Positions 10,660 to 19,745 of a stretch of DNA of 64,000 nt are shown here, piece after piece. Both the position numbers and the translations under genes were made by a program. Each line of letters opens with the position of its first letter. Position 1 is the stretch's first letter. The notes beneath the pieces are model-generated. The model had not been told where the DNA came from. It was given only the letters and a program-made list of their open reading frames with translations, and ran no database searches. The stretch is from CAWARU01 sp963784575 (lineage in GTDB: Bacteria > Pseudomonadota > Gammaproteobacteria > UBA6186 > Azoamicaceae): positions 248,001 through 312,000 of the forward strand of contig CAWARU010000002.1 of NCBI GenBank assembly GCA_963784575.1, given 5' to 3'.

Positions 10660-11502
10660 CTAAAATGAAAGTGTGGGCATATCAAGTTTTTTTTTAAGGT
10701 ATGAATGGGATAATTCAAACAGTATTTCTTCCCTACGAAGTTCAACAGCGTGGCTGTATTTTGAACTGATGGCATCATGAAATGGATTTAAATAGGCAGC
10801 ATCAGAAGCAAGACGACAGGCTGCAGCAAGATTTCCCGTTTGTAAACCCATCTGGCCGCCTTTCATAAAACCCATGGCAGAACCAGAGAATATTCCAGCG
10901 ATACCATACCAAAATGCCTTAAATGAATTTTCTTTTTTATGGGTTTTCTGGTAAAAATGATAGCCGCCTTTAAATCCGCTAAAAAATCCAATAAAACCAC
11001 CGAGAATAGCACCAGCAATCCAAACAAGATAGTAGATGGGTTTTGACTTCGCTTCTATTTCAAAATATTCTGGTTTCACATAACGAATCATTTCAACCAC
11101 AGGCAGATTGCCCTTAGACAAAGCATATTCAATATGTTGAATGGAAAGATGCACACCATAAATTTCTCCGCTCCGCACCACTAAATCGGTTGCTCGCCAC
11201 AGCGCAGCTGCTTGCGTCCAGCAATGTTTGATTTCTGTTTCGATGGTGGCAATATCTGGTGGTGGCTCTGCAATAATGCCTTGCAGTCCTTCTATCCTGG
11301 TTACTTTCGCCAATCGGTTGCGCATAATTTGCAGTCGATGCTCCGTGATTTGCAGCATATTGCAAAGTATATAAAGAAAATCAGGGGCCGATTCGCCTTT
11401 AGGTTCTCCATTGACACCAAGTTCCATTGCCAGGAATTCTTGGAGTTCAGGTTCCATTTGGCAAGCATCTAATAATTTCTGTTGCTCGATTGAGAGGGGC
11501 AT
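10660..11502 (-). CDS. Hypothetical membrane protein with a Gly-rich hairpin
   Basis: Not recognised; 280 residues. ATG 11502 follows AAAGGA. The N-terminal 150 residues are soluble and helical. Two hydrophobic, glycine-rich segments follow (about 157-177, YLVWIAGAILGGFIGFFSGF, and about 195-215, FWYGIAGIFSGSAMGFMKGG); the GxxxG spacing suggests a tightly packed helical hairpin in a membrane. A charged C-terminal helix ends the protein. It lies downstream of the giant Sel1/ankyrin gene on the same strand, but a terminator separates them, so it probably has its own promoter. Could be a secreted membrane-active protein; no direct evidence. Confidence 0.65.
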   Translation of the reverse strand: MPLSIEQQKLLDACQMEPELQEFLAMELGVNGEPKGESAPDFLYILCNMLQITEHRLQIMRNRLAKVTRIEGLQGIIAEPPPDIATIETEIKHCWTQAAALWRATDLVVRSGEIYGVHLSIQHIEYALSKGNLPVVEMIRYVKPEYFEIEAKSKPIYYLVWIAGAILGGFIGFFSGFKGGYHFYQKTHKKENSFKAFWYGIAGIFSGSAMGFMKGGQMGLQTGNLAAACRLASDAAYLNPFHDAISSKYSHAVELRREEILFELSHSYLKKKLDMPTLSF

Positions 11503-11542
11503 AGAAATATCCTTTCATGCGTCATCTTATAAGTCTGGCATG

Positions 11543-11591
11543 AAAAACCGGTTTTTGAAACCGGGAAGCTAGGATCGAGACCCGACCTAGC
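11543..11591 (-). terminator. Rho-independent terminator of the Sel1/ankyrin gene
   Basis: On the minus strand, just after the stop at 11594, a GCTAGG/CCTAGC hairpin (11568-11591) is followed by CCGGTTT-CAA-AAACCGG (11548-11564) and a run of five T. Two stems with a T tract make a convincing intrinsic terminator. Confidence 0.7.
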
Positions 11592-11593
11592 AC

Positions 11594-14500
11594 TTATGTA
11601 AATTTCGTATTCTTTCTTTCTTTAGCTTTAGTTTTTTTAGCGGCGGATGAACCATGCCCTACTGACTGTTGTTGTAAATCCATCTTTCTGATATGCCGAA
11701 AATCCTTACCTTGCTCAATAAACCATTCAATGGATTGACCGGAAATTTTCAAGCCACGGAGGTTCTTGTTGAAATAGCTTATATCATGTTTTTTGATATC
11801 AGAGGCGTAGGTCCCGATTTGAGTAGTGCTGAAACCGCGCGCCATATCCATAACATCTAGGGCATCGGGCGTTTCTGGAATCTTGTCATACTCTTTCAGA
11901 TCTTGCTCTGCTGCTTTGATTTGCTCCATAGAAATTTTGACATCACTCGACGGGATGCTATGGCTATCCATGATATAGAGGAGCTCTGAACCTATATCAA
12001 GCAATAATTTATCTTTATCAGCAGGCACCATTTCAAGATTATTTTTTATCAAATTTAGAAAAGATAATGTACTTGCCACCATGTCTCGAATTCTTTCATT
12101 GACTTTTTGGACATCTTTCAGATTGGATGTCAGTAAAATAGCAGGAAAAAGTTTGGTACTGTGGAAAATTACGTTTCGTACGTGATCAAAGAATTCTATG
12201 ATTGCAGTATTTTTATTGAAGATGTGTTTCATAATCTCAATCATTTGACCAAATGCACCGAGAAATGCGTTTCTTTCTGCCTTGAAATGGATGTGATTTT
12301 TCTTGCCATCCTGCTTGAAAGCGGAATTTTTGAGTATTCGCTCGAGCATCTTAAGATTATCAGCAAAAAACAGTTTACCGGTGACCTGTGTTACGCGTTC
12401 CAAGGTTCTATCGGCTGCGCGTCTTGAATCAAAAAGATTTAGGATGGCTCGGTCGGCTTGTGCATCAATTCCATTTTCATGTATTCGATCTTGACTTGCC
12501 ACGCGCTCCGCTCTTGCCTCACGTTCTGCCTTGGCTTCCTGTGCGGCTTTTTGTATTTTCTGGAAATGTTCTTGGCGCGCTTGTCTGCCGCCGTATAGCT
12601 CGTCCTTTTTGGGTTCGGGTTTTTGTTTTTCAGATTTGGATTTTTTCTGCTTGAGGGTGCCCCGCTCCTCACGATGCGTTTCGCTATCAGCTTCTTTATC
12701 AGATGCCTTAAGAGCCTCCTTAATTTGCTGCTTCAATGCTCCCAGTTGCACTTTGCATTCTTTTTCAATAGCAGGAAGTTCCGCTGGAAATTCTTTATAT
12801 TTCGTCCGCAAGGAATGTAATAAAGAAAAGCTATCCGTCACATACTGATCTTCAATCTCAACTTCTTTTAAAGTCAATGCCTTTATTTTATCATTTAATT
12901 TGGTCAATCTATTCTTTAATTCAACTTCCATTTTACTGACTGTTTCAGGAATATTTCGATTGCGATTTATTTCAGCAACAGTGTCATTCAGAAATCGCAG
13001 CGTTTTTTCAGCAGCACGTTGGAGTTTCGAAGGCAAACTTGAATAATTGCTTAAATATTGTTCCAAAGTTTCTGGCAACTTTAGGATAGAATCAATTATG
13101 CTTTGTTGCTCTGTCCACATCTGTTTCAGCTCAGTAATTTCTTTATTTATTTTCATAATCTCGTCAATTATAGCACAAAAGCTCTTTCCCAAAGCCATTT
13201 TTTGTTCGGATACATTAATACGCTTCTCTAACTTTTGGATCTCAGTATTTTTCGAGCGTTCCAGTGATTCGATAGATTCCTGCACAAAACACTGAGCCAC
13301 ATAATTCTTATCAACCTTACCCTCTTCTACAAATTTCTTGATCAAGGCGTCCATTATCCTGTCTTGAAATCCTGGCTTGAAACTGTAGATCGTTTTTTTC
13401 AAAGAGGCTTGGTTCAGACTCAACTCTTCATCGACATATTGGAATTGAATTTGGTTCAAATTTTGGATCGGTTTTTGGTTGAATAAAAATTTCTGTAACA
13501 GTGTATTTAATTCTTTGAAATTTTTCACTGATATCCCTTCATTCAAGAGATAAGAATCATTTTCAGGCTTACATCTTGAGTCTCGCAGTAATAATTGCCG
13601 CACTACAGGATTACTTTGGTTCGCAATGGCACAATCAAGCAACCTACCCTTGGTATTTCTGATATTGATAAACTCTGGATAGACAGCAAGACAACTGTTC
13701 AAACGCTCTGTATTGCCATCCTCTGCTGATTGAAACAATATTTCAGCGAGTTTCAGGGCACGAAGTTTTTCCAGTAAGTTTAGATCTTTTTGTCTGTCGG
13801 GTTCCCGGTCGAAGATTTCAGCGATACCATTCCTTGCCGTCCTGCCTGCCAGATCTTTTTCATCAACTTTTGCACCCAATGCAATGAGATTTCGGACGAC
13901 ACTTGCAGGACAATTCCGATCCAGGACAGTATAATGAAGCACAGTGCATCCAGTATCGCGCCGAGTTATGTCGAGATCAGCCCCATACCTGATGAGAAGT
14001 TCCATCACTGGTTTTGCATATTTTCCAAGTTTAGTCGCTCTGAATATTGCCGTAGTCTCGTCTAAGTTGCGCCTATTGGGATCTGCCTTGGATTTCAAGA
14101 GCAATTCCAATAGTTTAAGACCCATCTCCAAAACCTGTTTCTTTTTCTTCTGTGCGTGTTCATACAATTCTGTAGCTAATGCTTCCATCAATTCACTTAT
14201 GAGTGTGTTTTCATCGAAGGGCACATCATTAACTACTGCACCTAGCTCAATCATTCGCTGTGCCAAATCTAAACGCCGAGGGCAATTAGTCGCCGTAAGC
14301 ACTAAATAATTAAGTGGGGATATTCTATATCCCCCCTCGACACTGTAATTGAACTTATTTACTTCTATATCCGGGCAGCTAAGCAATTCAAAGGCAACAT
14401 CTTCCCTTTTTTTAACAATACAGAAATTTAACAGAGATACTTCGATTGCGCCATAGTTCCAACCGACATTGATTGAATCCTCCGGAATCAGAGTCTTATT

Positions 14501-16522
14501 GATAAGCAAGAACTGCTGTGCTTTCTTTGACAGATGTTTGATCCTGGTCTTGATTTGAGACTTGAAAAACTCTTCCTCTTCACGCACTTTATCTGTGCAA
14601 AGAGTAACGTTAACGCTAGAAACTTCTTTCACACCAAGCCTCTTTGCAGCATTCAGAAAAAACAAGGCTTCTCGGTAATTCTGTTTGATAATAATCCCAT
14701 TCATTAAATGTTTTGCCAATTCTAAATTGGCAAGTCCATCTTGTGTATTGACAGCAAGCTTATGAAGAGCGCATAAGCCTTTTCTATGATGAAATTCATC
14801 CAAGCTTGGATCACACAGAAGTTTAGCCATACGAAAAACGACAACGGGATCTCTACTATTAATTTCAAACATTAATCGACTGATAGTAGCGACGGCTTGC
14901 ATCGGAGTGCGGCCAAGTTCCTTACCCCAATCCTGGTAAAGATCAAAGAGGTAGAGTAGCGCTCCTTCTAATCCATGATGAGCAGCGTTGATATAGAGTG
15001 TTTCAGCCTGTTTAAGGTTTTTTTCAAAACCAATGCCAGCTTCATAGAATTGACCCAAATTAATCAATGCAGCTCGTTCCCCAAGGTTTACGGCCTTGAC
15101 AATATAGTCAAAGCTCTGGGGCGTATCGAACATCTTAGTGTAATGTTCGGCGAGTTTTAGATAAGCTCTAGGGATCTGAAGTTCCGCAGCTTTTTTTAGA
15201 AAATAAAGCTTAGTTTCCTCAATAGACTTCTGACTTTGTTTGGTAGTTTGAGCTTCCAATAACTCTATGTAGTACATCAGGGCTAGTGGATTATGTTCTC
15301 CAAGCTCGACAAATATTCGAATGCAAGCAACTCTTCTTTCTTCTGTTGACATTTCCTCCCTTAAGCATACCTGGTAACCAAATTCAGCATCAAGATATTG
15401 CTTCGATCTTGCTGATTCGAAATATTGCTTAGCATTGGGTAAATGTACTTCAATTGAATAATTTCTGGTGTAGAGGACACCATTCGCATCCAATACGCCG
15501 CGATCTGTCCCTTTAGTTAACCGCGTCCCTTTCAAATATAACCATCCAAGAAAATTTTGGGCAACCTCATTGTCAAGTGTATCCGCTGCATGAGCAAGTT
15601 TACTCATCGCTTTTTTGACATTTTCATCGGTGCCTATCCCAAAAAAGCAGCATATTCCCTCCAATGCCATCACATACCCTTCATCTTCTCCTACAGTTCG
15701 AATTTTATCAAATGCACTGTTGCTTAATTTAACATCATCCTTAAGGAAGATTTTGATGAGCACTATTAATTTGTTGCTGGGTTTGTGTGCTTCAAGATGC
15801 TTGCAGAAATTCTCAAATATATTCTTCACGATATAATGCATGCGAGGTTTTATGCGCCCCTCGATTTCATCTGTTATCCGGTTTAAGGTGTGTTCTGTAT
15901 GAATATAAGGTTTGTCGCTTTTCAGATTCTTTCTAAGTAGACGCTGTGCTTCTGTCAAATCTTGTTCTATGCAATTACCATTCCAATAACACAAGGCGAG
16001 TTCATGCATCGCAGGTCCATAGTCTTTCTCTGATAATTGTTTTAAGATTTCTATGCCGCGCTTTTTCGAACCATCATTCCCATGACCCTTACAGTAGAGC
16101 AGTGCAAGTTCATACAAAGCTTCAGCACAGTTTGTTTGGCTTGCAAGGGTAAGTATTCTGAGTGCTTCTTTTTCATCGCGCTCTTTGCCGCAATAACCAT
16201 GGGCAAGTGCTTTACCATAGTAAATTTGCGCCATGAAACAGCCTTCATTTGCTGCTTCAATAATATCTCGCCACGCAGACTCGAAATCTGGTGTTCCACT
16301 TTCAAGCTCGGACATTGCTCTCGCGTACTTTGAAAGCGAAGCCCCGTGACAAGCTGTTTCCTTTTGTAATAATTTAAGAATGCTGCCTAATTCTTGGTCA
16401 GCCTTGTCGCCTCGAATATCTGGGGAATCTGGAGTAACATTTTGTATTGCCACCTGGGGTTCTGCAGCTCTTTCTGCTTCAGTACGGGTCTTGGAAGTGA
16501 TATCTGGTTCACACGCTGACAT
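11594..16522 (-). CDS. Giant Sel1-repeat/ankyrin/coiled-coil protein, candidate secreted effector
   Basis: 1642 residues; ATG 16522 behind AGGAG. About residues 80-640 are Sel1-like (SLR) repeats (ALYELALLYCKGHG, AMHELALCYWNGNC, AALINLGQFYEAGIGF). About 690-1000 are ankyrin-like units (LNYLVLTATNCPRRLDLAQR, AIFRATKLGKYAKPVMELL, TVLHYTVLDRNCPASVV). About 1080-1420 is coiled coil followed by a Lys/Glu/Arg/Ala-rich stretch. The last 200 residues are a separate helical domain containing RNVIFH (R1449-H1454), which matches the R-N-x3-H pattern of HEPN domains. The C-terminus is basic and ends K-F-T. No signal peptide. Such SLR/ankyrin giants are typical host-directed proteins of Legionellales, but export by a type IV system is inferred only. 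Confidence 0.8.
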   Translation of the reverse strand: MSACEPDITSKTRTEAERAAEPQVAIQNVTPDSPDIRGDKADQELGSILKLLQKETACHGASLSKYARAMSELESGTPDFESAWRDIIEAANEGCFMAQIYYGKALAHGYCGKERDEKEALRILTLASQTNCAEALYELALLYCKGHGNDGSKKRGIEILKQLSEKDYGPAMHELALCYWNGNCIEQDLTEAQRLLRKNLKSDKPYIHTEHTLNRITDEIEGRIKPRMHYIVKNIFENFCKHLEAHKPSNKLIVLIKIFLKDDVKLSNSAFDKIRTVGEDEGYVMALEGICCFFGIGTDENVKKAMSKLAHAADTLDNEVAQNFLGWLYLKGTRLTKGTDRGVLDANGVLYTRNYSIEVHLPNAKQYFESARSKQYLDAEFGYQVCLREEMSTEERRVACIRIFVELGEHNPLALMYYIELLEAQTTKQSQKSIEETKLYFLKKAAELQIPRAYLKLAEHYTKMFDTPQSFDYIVKAVNLGERAALINLGQFYEAGIGFEKNLKQAETLYINAAHHGLEGALLYLFDLYQDWGKELGRTPMQAVATISRLMFEINSRDPVVVFRMAKLLCDPSLDEFHHRKGLCALHKLAVNTQDGLANLELAKHLMNGIIIKQNYREALFFLNAAKRLGVKEVSSVNVTLCTDKVREEEEFFKSQIKTRIKHLSKKAQQFLLINKTLIPEDSINVGWNYGAIEVSLLNFCIVKKREDVAFELLSCPDIEVNKFNYSVEGGYRISPLNYLVLTATNCPRRLDLAQRMIELGAVVNDVPFDENTLISELMEALATELYEHAQKKKKQVLEMGLKLLELLLKSKADPNRRNLDETTAIFRATKLGKYAKPVMELLIRYGADLDITRRDTGCTVLHYTVLDRNCPASVVRNLIALGAKVDEKDLAGRTARNGIAEIFDREPDRQKDLNLLEKLRALKLAEILFQSAEDGNTERLNSCLAVYPEFINIRNTKGRLLDCAIANQSNPVVRQLLLRDSRCKPENDSYLLNEGISVKNFKELNTLLQKFLFNQKPIQNLNQIQFQYVDEELSLNQASLKKTIYSFKPGFQDRIMDALIKKFVEEGKVDKNYVAQCFVQESIESLERSKNTEIQKLEKRINVSEQKMALGKSFCAIIDEIMKINKEITELKQMWTEQQSIIDSILKLPETLEQYLSNYSSLPSKLQRAAEKTLRFLNDTVAEINRNRNIPETVSKMEVELKNRLTKLNDKIKALTLKEVEIEDQYVTDSFSLLHSLRTKYKEFPAELPAIEKECKVQLGALKQQIKEALKASDKEADSETHREERGTLKQKKSKSEKQKPEPKKDELYGGRQARQEHFQKIQKAAQEAKAEREARAERVASQDRIHENGIDAQADRAILNLFDSRRAADRTLERVTQVTGKLFFADNLKMLERILKNSAFKQDGKKNHIHFKAERNAFLGAFGQMIEIMKHIFNKNTAIIEFFDHVRNVIFHSTKLFPAILLTSNLKDVQKVNERIRDMVASTLSFLNLIKNNLEMVPADKDKLLLDIGSELLYIMDSHSIPSSDVKISMEQIKAAEQDLKEYDKIPETPDALDVMDMARGFSTTQIGTYASDIKKHDISYFNKNLRGLKISGQSIEWFIEQGKDFRHIRKMDLQQQSVGHGSSAAKKTKAKERKNTKFT

Positions 16523-16678
16523 TGAATTCTCCTGTTATAATTAAGTGTGTAGTTACTGAATTAGAAATAGATATTAGAGTTATAGCTTTTAATAGTTTCT
16601 CGATTGGGGTAATTGTATGATAAAAATGACTTGCTTTTCAATACATATGTTAGCTAACTATCGACAATACTAGGCTAG
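16523..16678. other. Divergent intergenic region
   Basis: AT-rich 156-base gap between the minus-strand Sel1/ankyrin gene and the plus-strand capA-like gene. It should hold both promoters; I see no convincing paired -35/-10 or operator. Confidence 0.4.
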
Positions 16679-17827
16679 ATGGGCATGGCGAAACAGGAAC
16701 TTACGCTATTTTTATCAGGTGATGTGATGCTGGGACGCGGCATCGATCAAATCCTGCCCCACCCTCTTCCACCTGAAATACACGAATCCTATGTGAAAAG
16801 CGCACTAGGGTATCTTAGGCTTGCAGAAAATGTTAATGGCCCAATCAAAAAACCGGTTGATTACAATTATATATGGGGTGATGCACTTGAAGCATTTAAG
16901 CAAATCAATCCTGTGGCTCGAATAATCAACTTGGAAACGAGCGTGACGAAAAGCGAGGATTGGGAACAGAAAGGCATCAATTATCGGATGAATCCAGAGA
17001 ATATTGCTGTCTTAACGGAGGCGAACATTGACTGCTGTGTACTCTCCAATAATCATATTTTGGATTGGGGAATGAAAGGACTAGAAGAAACATTGATTAT
17101 GATACATCAGGCAGGAATACAAACATCGGGAGTGGGCATTAATCAAGCAGATGCAGAGAAACCGGCAATTATATCTCTTTCAACCACAATATCGAATGAA
17201 AAAACATCGAATGAAACCCGAATTCTGCTATTTGGTTTTGGCATGATGAATGCAGGTATCCCACTGGAGTGGGCAGCCTCCGAGTTTCATGCTGGTATTA
17301 ATTTTCTTCCGGATTTCTCACAGGCTTCCTTCGACAAAGTAAAAAATTTAATTTCATCTTTTAAAAAATCTCATGATATCATTATATTTTCGATTCATTG
17401 GGGCGGCAATTGGGAATATGAAATCCCAACTGAATATCAGGTATTTGCGAGAAAGCTGATTGATGAAGCCGAAGTTGATATTGTGCACGGCCATTCCTCG
17501 CATCATCCCAAAGCAATTGAAGTTTACCGCAATAAACTCATTCTCTATGGTGCAGGAGATCTCATCAATGATTATGAAGGCATCAGCAGTCATCAAGACT
17601 ATCGCGGTGAACTTTCCTTGCTGTATTTTCCGAGCCTTCATCCAGAAACTTACGATTTGATGAGTTTACACATGGTACCGATGATAATTCGGAATTTTCG
17701 CTTGAACCGTGCCTCGTTTTCTGACAGCGAATGGCTTAGAAACAGGCTCACGAGAGAAGGACAGCAATTTGGCACCCGAGTAGAAATGCTGCCAGATCAT
17801 TCTTTATTTTTAAAGTGGAATTTTTAA
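16679..17827 (+). CDS. CapA-family metallophosphatase-like protein
   Basis: 382 residues of the CapA/PgsA family (poly-gamma-glutamate biosynthesis-type, metallophosphatase fold). Visible family blocks: LFLSGDVMLGRGID at the N-terminus, ARIINLETSVT, CVLSNNHILDWGMKGL (the NNH metal motif), FSIHWGGNWEY and DIVHGHSSHHPKAIEVY. There is no N-terminal signal or anchor, unlike many CapA proteins, so it may be cytosolic. Two possible ATGs (16679 and 16685) with only a weak AGG upstream. The acyl-CoA synthetase gene begins at its stop codon, which points to an operon. True substrate unknown. Confidence 0.85.
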   Translation: MGMAKQELTLFLSGDVMLGRGIDQILPHPLPPEIHESYVKSALGYLRLAENVNGPIKKPVDYNYIWGDALEAFKQINPVARIINLETSVTKSEDWEQKGINYRMNPENIAVLTEANIDCCVLSNNHILDWGMKGLEETLIMIHQAGIQTSGVGINQADAEKPAIISLSTTISNEKTSNETRILLFGFGMMNAGIPLEWAASEFHAGINFLPDFSQASFDKVKNLISSFKKSHDIIIFSIHWGGNWEYEIPTEYQVFARKLIDEAEVDIVHGHSSHHPKAIEVYRNKLILYGAGDLINDYEGISSHQDYRGELSLLYFPSLHPETYDLMSLHMVPMIIRNFRLNRASFSDSEWLRNRLTREGQQFGTRVEMLPDHSLFLKWNF

Positions 17828-17829
17828 TT

Positions 17830-19743
17830 ATGGATATTTCAGGTATGAAACCGGAACCTGCTTGGTTCCCAAGTGAAAATGAACTGCAAAATTCTAACAT
17901 TGCCAAAGTCATAAAAGATTTAGGACCCGGTTTGGGGTTTCATAATTATCAACAACTGCATCGATTTTCGGTAGAAAAATATCCGCAATTTTGGCAGAAA
18001 ATGATTGAAATTCTCAATATTCAATTCGATAAATCATACGACACCATCGTGGATTTATCAGAAGGAATTGAAAAACCTAAATGGCTTAGTGGTGCAAAGC
18101 TTAATATCATAAAGAGTTGCTTTTTGGCGCCCCCAGAAAAAATTGCTATTATCAGCCAGGCAGAAGATGGCCGTGTTACTCGCATGAGTTACAAAACGCT
18201 GAATGAACTATCCGGTCGAGTCGCTATTGCCTTACAGCGCACTTTCAAAAAAGGCGATAGAATTGCAATCATTATGCCGATGACTCATCTAGCAGTTGCC
18301 ATTTATCTTGGCATCATTAAGGCAGGATGTGTTGCAGTCTCAATTGCGGACAGTTTTGCTGCAGAAGAAATCGAAGTGCGCTTGAAAATCTCAGATGCTA
18401 AAGCTGTTTTTACTCAGGACAATATCATCCGTGGTGGAAAAACATTGCCTCTCTACGACAGAGCGATGACAGCAAAACCAAATACTATGGTAGTGCTTCC
18501 AGCCAAAGAAGGCGAAGAACTCAATTGTACGCTACGCGGCGAAGATATCAGCTGGCAAAAATTCCTTGAAAATACCGAGCAAAATTTGCAAAACTTTTCT
18601 TCTGTTTCCTGCGATCCCAAAGATTACATCAATATCCTCTTTTCCTCTGGAACGACTGGCGATCCAAAAGCCATTCCTTGGACTCAAACAACGCCCATTA
18701 AATGTGCGAGTGACGCCTACTTCCACCACGACATACAATCCAATGATATCTTCTGCTGGCCCAGTAATTTAGGTTGGATGATGGGGCCATGGTTAATTTT
18801 CGCTGTATTGATTAACAAAGCTTGCATGGCTCTCTATGAAGGCACACCCAATGGAGTAGGATTCGGACAATTTATACAAAATAATGGCGTGACAATCTTG
18901 GGTGTGGTCCCAACCATCGTCAATACCTGGCGCAGCACAGCCTGCATGGAAAAATTAGATTGGAAGTCTATCAAACTTTTCACTTCTACCGGTGAAACCT
19001 CTAACGCCGATGATATGTTATATTTAATGGGATTAGCTGGCATGAAGCCTGTCATCGAATATTGCGGCGGTACTGAAATTGGCGGCGCTTATATCACCGG
19101 CACAGTAGTTCAGCCATCAGCACCCGCAGCTTGCACAACACCTGCCATGGGACTCGATTTTGTATTACTCGATGAAAATGGAATAATTGCAGAAGTTGGC
19201 GAAGTCGCCCTCATCCCGCCTTCGATCGGTCTTTCCACTGAATTATTAAATAAAGATCATCATGCAGCTTACTATGAAGGCATGCCGAAACTGCCAAACG
19301 GAATACCCTTAAGACGCCACGGAGATCAAATCGAACAGTTTGATAACGGTTATTATCGCATGCATGGACGCGTAGACGATACCATGAAGCTTGGCGGCAT
19401 CAAAATCAGTTCTGCCGAAATCGAGCGCCTACTCAACACTCTCGAGGGAGTATTCGAAACTGCAGCAATAGCCATTGAACCACCCCGCGGCGGCCCAAAT
19501 TTACTTATCATTTATCTAGTTTTAGCAGATAAATCCAAACTCACCCTCGATCCCGACACTAAAAAAGAGCTTACCTCAAACTACAAAACTCTAATGCAGC
19601 AAGCAATTAAGGAAAAAATAAATCCCTTATTTAAGATCCACGAGGTAGTCCTCATCGACGCCCTCCCCCGCACTGCCTCTAACAAAGTGATGCGGAGAGT
19701 GCTTAGAGATAGCGGCAGATTTTTGGCTAATATGCCTCAATAA
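17830..19743 (+). CDS. AMP-binding acyl-CoA synthetase (acetyl-/acetoacetyl-CoA synthetase-like)
   Basis: Adenylate-forming enzyme that activates a carboxylic acid to its CoA thioester. The frame opens at ATG 17815, overlapping the CapA stop; ATG 17830, two bases after that stop, gives 637 residues and is my choice, but neither has a clear ribosome site. Motifs: the P-loop-like ILFSSGTTGDPKAI, WPSNLGWMMGPW, the substrate-pocket region KLFTSTGETSN, EYCGGTEIGG, the hinge YRMHGRVDDTMKLGGIKIS and the catalytic lysine region LPRTASNKVMRR near the end. An N-terminal acetyl-CoA-synthetase-like cap precedes (PEPAWFPSENEL). With bdhA and the PHB genes in the window it could feed acetate or acetoacetate into PHB turnover; that link is inferred. 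Confidence 0.88.
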   Translation: MDISGMKPEPAWFPSENELQNSNIAKVIKDLGPGLGFHNYQQLHRFSVEKYPQFWQKMIEILNIQFDKSYDTIVDLSEGIEKPKWLSGAKLNIIKSCFLAPPEKIAIISQAEDGRVTRMSYKTLNELSGRVAIALQRTFKKGDRIAIIMPMTHLAVAIYLGIIKAGCVAVSIADSFAAEEIEVRLKISDAKAVFTQDNIIRGGKTLPLYDRAMTAKPNTMVVLPAKEGEELNCTLRGEDISWQKFLENTEQNLQNFSSVSCDPKDYINILFSSGTTGDPKAIPWTQTTPIKCASDAYFHHDIQSNDIFCWPSNLGWMMGPWLIFAVLINKACMALYEGTPNGVGFGQFIQNNGVTILGVVPTIVNTWRSTACMEKLDWKSIKLFTSTGETSNADDMLYLMGLAGMKPVIEYCGGTEIGGAYITGTVVQPSAPAACTTPAMGLDFVLLDENGIIAEVGEVALIPPSIGLSTELLNKDHHAAYYEGMPKLPNGIPLRRHGDQIEQFDNGYYRMHGRVDDTMKLGGIKISSAEIERLLNTLEGVFETAAIAIEPPRGGPNLLIIYLVLADKSKLTLDPDTKKELTSNYKTLMQQAIKEKINPLFKIHEVVLIDALPRTASNKVMRRVLRDSGRFLANMPQ

Positions 19744-19745
19744 AT

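Noticed and set aside
12531..12848. Plus-strand Ser/Cys-rich frames inside the giant Sel1/ankyrin gene
   Set aside because: Antisense shadows of the Lys/Glu-rich coiled-coil region; typical complement composition.
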